Of a DNA stretch of 20,633 nucleotides, positions 9,384 through 19,892 are shown in pieces. Numbering within the stretch: position 1 is the stretch's first letter; each line of letters opens with the position of its first letter. The stretch is from Thermomucor indicae-seudaticae (taxonomy: Eukaryota; Mucoromycota; Mucoromycetes; Mucorales; Lichtheimiaceae), in NCBI GenBank assembly GCA_000787465.1, contig JSYX01000347.1, positions 1 to 20,633 on the forward strand. The letters are read 5' to 3'. Both the position numbers and the translations under genes were made by a program. Under the pieces are notes generated by a model, which saw nothing but the letters and a program-made list of their open reading frames with translations, was not told where the DNA came from and made no database searches.

Positions 9384-10401
9384 ATGTTCTTCTTCTTTCT
9401 TTTCCGAATGACGCTGTACGCTCCGATATTGCTTCTACTGGCCGTGCTTTCCATATGTTTTGCTGAGGAAGGATGCCATATGATGGGATCCCCTTACGAC
9501 GCGCCGCAAAGCGATAACAATACTGTATCGCTTTGGGCGGCTCATCCAACAGTCAAAATCGTCAGCGCGAACGCGTTCTGTTTCTTTTTGCCACCTGGTC
9601 CAAACAAGGACGTTGCATCGCACGAAGACGAAGGCGTGCCGTATTGCACGAAACCATCCGTTGTGCCTGGCAACAAAGTTTTTCCAAAAAATTTCATCAC
9701 CGTTGCACATTACGCCAAAACGCCAAACTACGTCCAGGTCACTGGTTATCTCGATCCCAAAAAGTTTGGTCTGATTCCGGATGATCAAGGTGGACAGGTG
9801 CGTATACGTCCCCCGTACGTATTTTTCTTTATGTGGTGATAACCAACGGTGGCCCTCAGTACGATAACCATGGCGCTGGTAAGCCTCCTGGCGCTCAGTG
9901 TGCCGGTTACAAGTACTTTGTGAACCTTGTGGAGCCTGCAGATAAACGCTTCTGTATTCGTTGCTGTCGGTCCAAGGCAAGAGACCCGACAAACTCTTCC
10001 TTCTTTTTCTTTGCTTACATTTCCAGCTACATTAGGCTGACTGCAATACGGGACGATCGCAATATGGCTGTCTTCGTGTCGTTCCAGGCGATTACTCGAA
10101 TCCTAAGGCCAAAGGAGACGACATGTTTATGAACGAACTTGATCAATGGACCTTTTCAGGCTTGCAACAGATTGGAAACGCCGTGGAGATTCTCTTGGCC
10201 ATGTGTGAGCAGGGAACTGCTGCTACCGTGGAAGAGATCCGTGCAGCTTGGCAAGCCCTGGTTCATCAGGTCTATCCCGAATTACAAGAAGAAATCGGCT
10301 CTCAAGCATTTACAACTCTGCAAGAGTGGAAGGCTTTCCTGCAAGAGTTCCAGTACAGCTTACAGCAATACTGGAACCAACACGCTGAAGTGTACCTTTA
10401 A
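9384..10401 (+). CDS. Secreted cysteine-rich fungal protein with a GC-AG intron
   Basis: Three exons (9384-9797, 9860-9976, 10036-10401) encode 298 residues. A signal peptide is clear (core YAPILLLLAVLSICFA). An internal Met at 9408 directly before this core is an alternative start, and a CT-rich tract lies between the two ATGs. The mature part has AFCFFLPPGP, a block with HYAKTPNYVQVTGYLDP, a Cys-rich centre (RFCIRCCRSKADCNTGRSQYGC is one such cluster, interrupted by intron 2) and a long helical, Gln-rich C-terminus. It resembles a family of secreted fungal proteins sometimes annotated as macrophage-activating glycoprotein; that name is weakly founded. Intron 2 (9977-10035) starts GCAAGA and ends TTAG. 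No GT donor gives the conserved DCNTGRSQYGCLRVV frame. Confidence 0.8.
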
Positions 10402-10817
10402 AAAGAACCAAGCGATCTGACAGCCGAAAATGAAGAGAGAGATATCTGGAAGAGTAGAAAAATAGCGAAACTTCCACACATGAAAAATCGATAATATTGC
10501 GTAAGGCATTTGAAACAAGGGAAAAACATCTTGGAAGTGATGGAGCAGTTCAGACGACTCCGACTTCAGGATGTTTTTATGCTTTATCTGGGTCGTCCCA
10601 ACGAACAATTCCAGTTGTCACTGTATGATAACCAGGATATGTAACCGGCATCTTATAAGTCGCAAAATGCAGTTCCTTACCCTTCGAAAAGTTACGAGAC
10701 GCCTACGGTTGCCAAAAATAGGAATTGACGTCACGCTAATGGCTGGGCCAGCATGGCCGGGATTGTTTAAAAAAACTTATTTTTCGAGAGCTTGTCTGAT
10801 CTTTGGTAAACATCACC
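10402..10817 (+). promoter_or_regulatory. Intergenic region with the EF-Tu promoter
   Basis: This region holds the 3' end of the secreted-protein transcript and the upstream region of the mitochondrial EF-Tu gene. A perfect TGACGTCA palindrome lies at 10726-10733. A GGGCCAGCATGGCCGGG inverted motif follows at about 10743. No further coding frame was supported. Confidence 0.5.
10726..10733. promoter_or_regulatory. CRE-type palindrome TGACGTCA upstream of mitochondrial EF-Tu
   Basis: An exact 8-bp match to the CREB/ATF binding site lies 85 bp before the EF-Tu start codon, a typical distance for a fungal bZIP site. Occupancy is inferred from the motif alone. Confidence 0.45.
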
Positions 10818-12546
10818 ATGTTCGCCTTGAGAACCGCGGTCAACAAAGCTGTCTTCCCTGCTACTCGTGTCGCCTCTCGTCGCTGCGTCTCCTCTGCTGC
10901 GACTCGTAGTGGCAAGTATTACCTTCCGACTAGCTATTCTTGGAACCTGAAATTCTGACATGCCATTCATACAGCTTGGGCCTCGACCCGTACGGCACTT
11001 GCGTCTGGTAACAAGCTGGTAATGTCCACCGTACTAATTGTGATTCGACTGCTCGTTCTGAATAACATATCTTTTTAGACCGCCAACCTGTTGCGTGAAG
11101 CCTACGTTTCGTCTGCTCCTTCTCGGTTAATGTTCATTGGTGAGTAGTATTAGTAGTTAGAGAGGGCGTGCATGGTTAATTCACGTGGCATATAGGCCGT
11201 CGCGGTATGGCCACTGAGACCAGCACCAAATTCACCCGTAGCAAGCCCCACGTCAACATTGGCACCATTGGTCACGTCGATCACGGCAAGACTACTTTGA
11301 CTGCCGCTATTACCAAGGTCCTTGCTGCCAAGAACGGCAAGACGGCCTTCATGGACTACAGCCAGATCGACAAGGCACCAGAGGAAAAAGCTCGTGGTAT
11401 CACCATCTCGACCGCCCACGTCGAATATGAAACCGATGCCCGTCACTATGCCCACGTTGATTGTCCTGGTCACGCTGATTACATCAAGAACATGATTACT
11501 GGTGCTGCTCAGGTTAGTTGGAAGGTTGGGGTAAGACAAAGAGAGCGAGCGCTGACCGTCTAGGGTGTATAGATGGACGGTGCTATCATTCTTGTGTCAG
11601 CTACAGATGGTCAAATGCCTCAGACCCGTGAGCACTTGCTGCTGGCTCGCCAGGTCGGCGTTCAGCGTATGGTGGTCTTCATCAACAAGGTGGACCAGGT
11701 CGATGACCCAGAAATGCTTGAACTTGTCGAAATGGAGATGCGTGATCTTTTGACGGAATACGGCTTCGATGGTGAGAACACCCCGATCATCAAGGGTTCT
11801 GCTTTGGCTGCCCTGGAAGGCCGTGACCCTGAGATTGGTGAGAAGGCTGTCTTGGAGCTCATGGACGCCGTTGACAACTACATTCCTACTCCTGAAAGAG
11901 ACTTGGACAAGCCATTCTTGATGCCTATTGAGGGTAAGAATATATATATTGCCGTTTTAAATAGTTGGCTGGGGAAACTGATTATGGGCAAATAGATGTG
12001 TTCTCGATTTCTGGTCGTGGTACAGTCGCCACCGGTCGTGTCGAACGTGGTACGATCACCAAGGGCTCTGAAGTCGAGATTGTCGGTATGGGTCCTCCTT
12101 TGAAGACGACCTTGACTGGTATTGAAATGTTCCGCAAGGAGTTGGACCGCGGTGAAGCTGGTGACAACATGGGTGCGCTGCTGCGTGGTGTGAAGCGTGA
12201 ACAGATCCGCCGTGGTCAGGTTCTGTGCGCACCTGGCACGGTCAAGTCACACAAGAAGTTCCTTGCCCAGTTCTACATTCTGACCAAGGAAGAAGGCGGT
12301 CGCCACACGCCATTTGTGAACAACTACCGTCCTCAGATGTTTGTCCGGACTACGGACGTCACTGTCAGCTTGACTCACCCTCCAGGAACTGAGAACCCTG
12401 ACGAGAAGCTTGTGATGCCCGGTGACAATGTGGAGCTCCACTGCGAGCTTATTCACGACATTGCCCTGGAAGAAGGTCAGCGTTTCACCGTGCGTGAAGG
12501 TGGCAAGACCGTTGCTACGGGCATTGTGACCAAGATCCTTGAGTGA
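10818..12546 (+). CDS. TUF1: Mitochondrial translation elongation factor Tu
   Basis: This GTPase delivers aminoacyl-tRNA to mitochondrial ribosomes. Six exons (10818-10911, 10975-11018, 11079-11139, 11196-11512, 11573-11933, 11996-12546) encode 475 residues. The N-terminus ([20 protein letters not shown]) is a basic, Ser-rich presequence spread over three small exons. The first ~75 residues precede the bacterial-type core, which starts near [21 protein letters not shown] motifs are visible: GHVDHGKTT, the effector region [18 protein letters not shown] and a GSAL G5-like stretch. Domain 2 ([13 protein letters not shown]) and domain 3 ([12 protein letters not shown]) are complete. Intron 1 (10912-10974) has a GC donor (G|GCAAGT), the standard non-canonical donor context. 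The adjacent GT (GTAGTG) is a poorer match. Codon use is strongly biased to C- and G-ending codons, consistent with high expression. Confidence 0.96.
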
Positions 12547-13031
12547 AAAAAGAACAATAGTCATTTCTCTCTTTCTTCCTTTCTTTTATCATGTGTTATT
12601 AGATCTGCATCCTGTAAAAAGAAAAAAATTTTGTAGTATCGACATTAAAAAGTAGCCATTATCGTTGGAAGTTCAATGCAGCATTATGCATTTGCAAGTG
12701 TCAGAAAGGTGAACTTATAACCTTATATGGATACAGAATTCTTCCACTTTTTCCTTGTAATGGGCTGCTTTCGAAAGCGTAAGACTTCATAATCTCGATC
12801 TCCAGGGCCAAAGCTAGTTGCTCATTGTCGAGTATTCTTCAGAAATGTCTACTGAAATGGACTTTTCTCATTGTCGAGCGAAACGTGTACCGAAATGGAC
12901 GTTGCTGATAGATTGGCGCATCTTGGACGAAAATGTCAAATGAATTTCTGTTTTCACAAAGAAGGCGACTCTCCTTTATTTCTAGGATTCTATGAGACTC
13001 TAAGCGGGTCTACGTAATAGGTATAGCAAGT
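12547..13031. other. Convergent intergenic region with a short imperfect tandem repeat
   Basis: This lies between the 3' ends of the EF-Tu gene (plus) and the MLRQ gene (minus). A unit of about 40 bp beginning CTCATTGTCGAG and ending GAAATGGAC occurs twice (12821-12862 and 12867-12900) with internal differences. A T-rich tract follows the EF-Tu stop. No gene is supported. Confidence 0.55.
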
Positions 13032-13477
13032 TTACAGGCGGTCACGGGAGTAGCTGAACAGTAGTAAAAGGATCATGATCAGCGATATGATTTGTCGGAA
13101 AGATCCGGACGAACAACTTACGTCTTGTCGAACTGTTGGTTGACGGCCATGAGCTTGACCTGAGTGCCTTGTTCAATGTTTTGCCATCTGTATATAAAGA
13201 AGGTTAATACCGCACACATAACATGGCACCTTTTAAAATAATCCTTACGGGTAAGGGTTGTTGCGACGGTCCCAGACCACATCAGGGCCACTATGATTAT
13301 CAAGCCAGTCAGTCCGCTGTGCTGCTGCTGGTGCTGCAAGCCAAATATTTACCGAGCAAGACGGGTCAGGTACCAGGCAGCCATGGAACAAGCACCACCG
13401 ACGACAACGAAAATGGGAATAATTTCGGGCTTGTACCAGGTCTTCCAGAACGAACGAGCAACTTGAGGACCGGCCAT
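13032..13477 (-). CDS. MLRQ/B12D (NDUFA4-family) respiratory subunit
   Basis: Four exons (13477-13353, 13290-13249, 13187-13122, 13053-13032) encode 84 residues. The protein starts MAGPQVARSFWKTWYKPEII. It has a single membrane helix (IPIFVVVGGACSMAAWYL) and then GPDVVWDRRNNPYPWQNIEQ and VKLMAVNQQFDKT. This matches the MLRQ/B12D family, single-span inner-membrane proteins first found with complex I and later with cytochrome c oxidase. A stop codon occurs straight after FDKT, but that site is also a perfect GTAAGT donor. A matching acceptor (TGTTCAG) in phase gives a short last exon encoding YSRDRL and a stop; a basic C-terminal end of this kind is usual in fungal members as I recall them. If unspliced, the protein would be 78 residues. 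Confidence 0.88.
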
Positions 13478-14865
13478 TTTTTTCCTTCGTAGCAGATAAA
13501 GAGAGGAGGTAAACAAATTTTTCGCTGTCGGACCCTGGCCCTTTTATATCATCGACTTAGAGCCGAAGTCCGCTTCCCCGACACATCGATTGGTCATCCC
13601 GGAAGACAGTGGACCCTTGCATGGAATGTCAGTGGTTCGCTACAGGAATAGGAAACTGCTTCAACGTCAACGGCGATAGATTTATCCGGATTGCCATGGA
13701 GAATATAATCATCAGTTTGGATATGCTAAATGTCGGATCGATAAGGGAAAACCCTGTCAGTGAGACTAATTGATCCGCTGTGCCTTGGACCATGTCATTG
13801 TAAATGGTAAAGAGTAAAGAGCACCTTCTTGCACACGAAAATCTGATAGTTCGCCCTGTCTGAACTGGTACCCGTTTGTATGAGCGTAGACTTGGACGAT
13901 GTCTACTATATCACGATAAAGAGCCCTGGCATAGTGCACTGTGTAACACCAAAAGATGATGAATGGGGTTTCTCCGCAGTGTACGAAATGGGACGCCGTG
14001 ATATGTCGCAATTGCCGCTCAAATAAATGGCCCGCATCCAGGCGATCAATGAACGGTGTTTATTCATCATTTGCAAGTGTCCGATCGCATTACGATACTG
14101 GGAGGCGACTTATTAAACTTGAGGTATCATCTGTGTAACCGCTTAGTTTTTGTCGTTTCTGCTTAAATCCAATGCCATATGGAAAAGCAAACAGAGGCAT
14201 TACCAGCTTTTAACTGCTTTTACGAGGTTGTATGTATATATTTACCCTGATCACATTTGAAGCGTCGGATCGAACATGTATGCTAATTGACGTGCAACGT
14301 TTTGATAGGTAGATCTAAACTCATACAGCAGGTATACGAAACGCCTCTGTGCACTAAAAGATAAATTGCATGGTAAACTGTCCATAACTCTTACGCTTTA
14401 TCTTGCCTCGTTATTATCTCATATTCATGTCTCGTTTCGTGTCCTATCTCAACTTACCTGCGGGTTCTATTTCGATGTGATAGCATGAAAGAAACCCTGA
14501 TTCAATGTCGGATCCAGTGGAATGGACCTTTTCAATAGCAGATCAAAACTTGGGCAGGTTATGGACAGGTCGCCCCCTTTTCTGCATGGTTTTTCAAAAA
14601 AGTCAGCTGGCTCAAATAACTCCTTCGTTCAAGGACAACTACGATCATACCCAAAACGTATCGCGTGACGACCAATAACTTTTGAGTCAAGATCCCTCAA
14701 CGTCCTCTAAATCATCAAACGTTTGTTCTTTTCAGGATACTGGTGAGTGGTCACCCTCGTTGAGCAAAAAAGCGTGATGCAAACGATCTCCGTTATATGA
14801 CGACGCATCTGATGTACATTTCAAAGTCCTGTTACATCTAGGTTTCCTTTTACTCACTGTCAATT
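13478..14865. other. 1.4-kb gap with several unassigned open frames
   Basis: This separates the divergent MLRQ (minus) and striatin (plus) genes and must hold both promoters. On the minus strand, about 14057-13766 is open for roughly 97 codons (FERQLRHITASHF and FIIFWCYTVHYARALYR are included). The next frame, about 13793-13626, is open for some 55 codons; I could not join them with proper splice sites or name a family. On the plus strand, a 57-codon ATG frame at 14505-14678 precedes striatin and could be an upstream ORF. A strong acceptor-donor pair (TTCTTTTCAG, 7 nt, GTGAGT) lies near 14728-14750. No tRNA or clear transposon ends were seen. Confidence 0.4.
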
Positions 14866-17842
14866 ATGCTGAGCGAAACGTCGTCCACAACAGAATACAC
14901 ACTGCCTGGTGTCCTGCATTACCTGCAAGTGGAATGGAGACGCTTTGAGCGTGAACGGAACGAATGGGCTATTGAGCGTGCAGAGCTCAAGGTAGTAAAG
15001 ACGGGAGCTAGGCAGAGTTTGATCATACTAAAGGACAGAAATATTAGGCACGCATTGCCTTACTCGAGGGTGAAAGAAGGGGCATTGAAAATCTAAAGAT
15101 GGATATGATGAGAAGAGTCAAGATGCTCGAATATGCTTTAAAGCAAGAAAGGTATATATACTTTGGTTTTTCATCTTATACTAGCTATTGCTCTTACAGT
15201 GTACTTGCTGTTCAGAACGCGGCACTTTGGATTAAACAAGCAGCAATCACATGTTCTCGACGCAACTGCTACTACCGGATCCGATTCGCCTAATATCCGT
15301 ACGTAGGGTTACTGATCCACCGGCAAAGGTTTTAATCAGAGATGTTATCTGTAGCGTCTTCTCCAACAACGACACGAAATACCGAATTCCCTTCAGTCAA
15401 ATCGGTGGGAAGCAACCAGGAAAACAGCGCGTTCAAGGCGCGAGAGCGAAGTCGACAGGTTCTGAAATCGTAAGTACTAGTAGTAGCGACAGAGTATATG
15501 TATATTTGCGGTGCAGTAACCCATTGTAAAGTTGCCTGGAAGAAATCGATTATTTAACATCCATGCCCACCAAATTCCCTCTGATCCCCACCGAGAATAC
15601 ATCAAGGTTGGACTCTACTACTTTTGCCGGACGCGGTCGCGCACCATCACCATCGTCGCCAGAGCTATCCTCCTCCTCCTCCTCCGCCACCACCTATCCC
15701 GTACCTACTACTACTACCGAATCGAAATCGGCAAGAAAGAGTTCCTCAACAAAATCTAACAGGGCTGAACCTAAACCGTCTTCTTCGATTGGCACTATAC
15801 GTGCATCAAGTGCACGTACAACCAAGTCGCCGCAACTAAGTTCTATGACAACAACAACGACGACGGACAATAATGATCTCGATGAAACTGGGCCTGGACG
15901 TCCACCGTCGCCTGAAGAAGAAGACGCGGTCACTGTAGTACCTGAGAACGTGGACGAAGTGGCAATGCTAAGCAACGCAATGAAGCCAAGAGACAATATG
16001 GATATTGATGATTCGAACGAAGATACCGATATCGAAGCGGATGAGCTGGTACGGAAAAAGCGGAAAAGGGTAAATTCTATTTTGTTTCGCTTGTGAGGGG
16101 ACTGATGAGAGATGTTTCTGCCATAGACAAAGGAAGTCCAGGAAAAATATAATCTGTCTGAAGAAAAGGTGAATAAGATGCTTAAGACTGCGCGAAAAGA
16201 AAACCGACGTAAGTAGTTAGTGATATTCAGAAGATGAAAAACTTATATGGCTTGCGCGAAAGAAGCAAACAGGCCCTCGTCACCGGAACCTCAAGACGAT
16301 GCCGGGTTCTCGTTGAAAGGTGATATCAGTGCAGCTCAGGTAAATCAGGTTTACTATTGTAAAATGAAAATTCCCACTGATACTCTATTTTTCAGATCGG
16401 GGATCTTGAGGTCGAGCCGAAGAAACAAGAACCAAAGATATGGAAAACACGGGTGACAATCAAGGGGTAAAAGAGGCCTTGAACATGGAGCATATTGGAG
16501 ATACTGAAGCACTCTGGACATTAGACACCTGGATTCGGTGCGGTCAGTTAACTTTCACCCGACAGAAATGATTCTTGCGTCTGGATCAGACGATGGAACT
16601 GTCAAAGTATGGAACCTCAAACGTAGTATGGGCCGAGACCTGCGAAAGTAAGAACAAGTTGATGGATAGAATGGGTATTGTAGAGAGCTAAATGTTTCGA
16701 CATACAGGGGTGCACATGAAGAAGCTGATCCTACCATCTGTTATCGTGGTCATACGAACGTTGTAACAGGCGTTATCATTTCGGCAGAACAAAAGAGGAT
16801 ATACTCTGCAAGTCTGGATTCAACCATCCGAGTGTGGAGAATGCCTCCTGAAGGCCATACTCTGTTTTCAGCTGTTGGTCAGTTTCTATTATAGAAGGGT
16901 ACTTTGAAAAAGATTCTGACACATAGATATACAGATCCATCGCTTAGCATCGCGACCTATGTGGGACACACAGATGCTATCTGGGACATCAAGCTATTCC
17001 CAGCTGGTCGCGAGTTGCTTGCATCTGCATCAGCGGATGGAAGCGTGAAGATATGGGATACGCAGACTTCGGGACAGCTACTCAAGAGCTCGTTAAGTTA
17101 TAACGGCGTAGCTGGCGAAAACGATTATCTCCGGAGTAAATATATATAGAATGGGGGATTTCTGCCGCAGTGGTCCTGACGTTGTATATAGGTCAGAATC
17201 AACCTATACCGACATCTATTGATTTTTGCCATACGGATCTTACTAAAATGGCGGTATCCTTCTCCAACGCGGAGATCAAGGTTTTCGACATTGAAACAGG
17301 ACAGATAATCAGTACACTGCAGGGAAGCAATGACAGTTATGGTGAGAGAATCTGGCTTGAATTGTTGGAAAGAGAGATACTGATATCAGTGGCGAGTAAT
17401 AGATGGAACTGCAAGAACACAGATTAATCGAATTGTAGCCCATCCAACCATGCCTTTGGTTGTATCCGGTCATGAAGATCGTCAGATCAAGTTCTTTGAC
17501 TTGAAGAGTGGCAACTGTGCGTTTTCAATGTCTGCCCATTTGGACGCGGTTTCTTGTATAGATATCGACCCAAGTGGAATGTACCTTGCCTCGGGAGGTA
17601 AAAAATGCAGCGTTGATTGTTTTATGTGGGCCAGTTGTTAAAAAAGGAAGTTTATAGGGCATGACTCTTCCATACGTCTTTGGGATATTTCCATGTCTAA
17701 AACATGCATGCAAGAGTTTTCTGCTCACCGCCGAAAAGGTCATGAAGGTGTACTGAGTGTTCATTTCCACAAATCGTATCCCTGGCTAGCAAGCGGTGGT
17801 GCAGACGGTGTTGTAAAGGGATATCATCATGGTCATCATTAG
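14866..17842 (+). CDS. Striatin-family WD40 scaffold protein (STRIPAK core subunit)
   Basis: Striatin scaffolds the STRIPAK phosphatase-kinase complex (PP2A, MOB/phocein, SIP/FAR-type partners), which controls hyphal fusion and development in fungi. Fourteen exons: 14866-14991, 15048-15151, 15216-15298, 15340-15469, 15532-16069, 16127-16208, 16263-16339, 16396-16466, 16525-16647, 16708-16877, 16935-17135, 17192-17341, 17403-17597, 17658-17842; about 744 residues. The N-terminal striatin coiled-coil domain is clear (LPGVLHYLQVEWRRFERER, ERRGIENLKMDMMRRVKMLE). Next come RSRQVLKSCLEEIDYLTS, a Ser/Thr/Pro-rich linker of about 150 residues with an acidic end, and RPSSPEPQDDAGFSLKGDIS. From IWKTRVTIKGHLDSVRSV onward there are about six or seven WD40 blades (GSDDGTVKVWN, SLDSTIRVWR, SADGSVKIWD, GHEDRQIKFFD, HDSSIRLWD, GGADGVVKG). 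Acceptors before exons 5 and 7 end in AAG; the exon 7 start may shift by one codon. The last residues are His-rich (KGYHHGHH). Confidence 0.93.
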
Positions 17843-17929
17843 TCATGTTATACTATATATACATATACATATATTTGTTTGCTCGCTCTTTTAATCAATA
17901 TGGCTGATACAATGGAGATGGAGCTTGAT

Positions 17930-19892
17930 TTATTCGGTGCTTCTCTTTAAAAGGGATTTCATTGAGAGCGTTTCTTGACCCAGGTAAATCAGCACGATAG
18001 GGGCAGTAAGCAATATGAAGACGGAGAGAACAATGCATAGCCAAAAGAAGCCAATTGTTTCGTAGAGGAAGCCACCCAGGAGGGGACCGACAATTGCGCC
18101 TAATAATGTTTGCTTTAGGGGGGAGTTGATTTATGTCGTTATTCGGACGTACCTAATGCAAACGCTATATTCAAGACTGCGTAGCCTCGAGCCCGACCCT
18201 GTGATTGGATGGTACGTGCGATTTCGGGTAGTGCAGGAGTTGAGAATCCAAAGGCACAAAAGCCTTCAATAGCAAATAGGACAATCAATGGCGTGACACC
18301 TCCGGGGCTCGACCGATTAGGTACACCCATCAAGGTAAGTGCTATGGCACAGACGACCATGGTGCAAGAGCAGAGCAGTTTCGGACCACCGAATCTGTCG
18401 TACAGAATCCCGTACAGTGGCGTGGCGACAAGAGAGGGTGAAAGTTGTGCTAGAAAGAACTGGCCAATTTGACTTGAATGAAAGCCCCATTCTGTGGATA
18501 AGCGAACTGTCAGAGTCGGCTTTTTTTGAATAGAGAGATTAGTCAAGAGCTCTTTCATTCATCACAGTATATCCTTCACCTCAAAGACATTAAAAATGGT
18601 GCCATAGGCAAAATTCATTAATGCCGCCGCGAGCAGACTGGGTTCTAAAAGTACACGCAGGGTGCTCACGCGATGGTCCGTCGCTGCACTGATCGTCTTG
18701 TCGTCTGTTATCGTGTCTTCTTTGGGTCGCTCGACGAGAAAGAATCGCAAAACAATGTCGGTCCCAATCATAGACAGGGCCAATAGAAAGGGAGCCTTGT
18801 AGCCGCAATATTGAAATATCGCTAAATGACTGTATCAGTAACCTGGATCAGAGCCTGAATGATGCGGTGTCCTTCCTACATGCCTCCTATATTTACAGCA
18901 TGAGTCAAAAAGAGATACGAAAGTCCTGGTCTGCCTAAAACTTACCGCCAATGGGTGCGCCAGATACCAGACCAATCGAATTAAAGACGGTAACTCGAGT
19001 CATCTATTCTGGTATGTAAGCAATGGTATGTCCAAAAAGAGGAAGACCAATCCACACATACTACCTTTGATCCCAGCGAATCCAGAGGAACTGTATCGGC
19101 TACCAAGCACATTCCCAAGATCCAAATACATGCATGAGCTACGCCTTGACACAGTCTTCCGAGCGCAAGCATCCAAATGGCCTTGGCGTTAAAGAACAAG
19201 AGCATGGCTCCCAATAAGCTCAAGATACCAGCCAGCATCGGTACACGACGATATTTTAGCTTGTCGCCTTTACATAGAGCGCGCGCGCGTCAGAACCGCC
19301 GTAGCCACAAAAAAGAAGAAGAAACATACCCAAGTAGCCAAAGATAATGGAACCAATAATCACGCCTACAGCAAACAGAGATAACAGAATACCTGTTACT
19401 CTGGAAGCATCAACACCCGTTATGATTGCTCCGGGCTGTTCGCCTTGGATCAAGGCATCAATGGCAAACGGCACTAGACATCAATAAAACAGTCAATAAT
19501 CTTTTGACACCTTAGTAACTTGATCCCGACTTACTTATGGGAACAATAAGACTGTAAGACATCATCTGCATAGAGCATATACACAGTCAGAGAGAGATAG
19601 AGAGATCAGACACTTTTGTTACTCTACGTACGTACATTGGTTAGAAGCGCAAATGATACGACAACCGTCACGTAAAGAGATGACGAGCGTATCCTCTATA
19701 ACAGAGGCCTTTTCTCTCTGATCGAAATCAAGGGCGGCGCCATGAAACGCTATACGTGGTTTGATAGTAAAGAGGTTCATTTTACTGCTCATATCTATAT
19801 ATATATTGTTCCAAAGAAAAGGCCTGGATCATCTCCATGTCCCTCGGTAATGCTTTGTTTTCGATTGTGCCACGTTGCTTGGAATCTGCCAT
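17930..19892 (-). CDS. Major facilitator superfamily transporter (12-TM, DHA1/SLC18-like)
   Basis: Exons on the minus strand: 19892-19786, 19693-19636, 19565-19535, 19473-19330, 19267-19065, 19003-18946, 18821-18580, 18519-18153, 18099-17930, giving about 459 residues. Family signs are TM1 (VTVVVSFALLTN then SYSLIVPIMPF), the A-like motif in TM2 and its loop (FGYLGDKLKYRRVPMLAG), GRLCQGVAHACIWILGMCLV, NVFEPTLTVRLSTEWGFHSS, a second-half repeat motif (PLYGILYDRFGGPKLL) and GPLLGGFLYETIGFFWLCIV. This pattern fits proton antiporters of the multidrug/vesicular amine type; the substrate cannot be told. The first exon is the weakest part: it was chosen because its donor and a TATAGAG acceptor restore phase past an in-frame TAG. 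The intron 18822-18945 may hide a 7-nt microexon. It is convergent with striatin, 87 bp apart. A GCGCGCGCGCG run lies in the intron at 19268-19329. Confidence 0.85.

Noticed and set aside
9435..9992. 185-codon minus-strand open frame
   Set aside because: It is antisense to the secreted-protein exons and has no recognisable features.
11150..11539. 129-codon minus-strand open frame
   Set aside because: It is antisense to the G domain of mitochondrial EF-Tu; codon bias of the real gene keeps the opposite strand open.
3994..19892. A metabolic gene cluster or defence system
   Set aside because: The genes are unrelated housekeeping functions with divergent and convergent orientations; one MFS transporter and one secreted protein without biosynthetic enzymes do not make a cluster.
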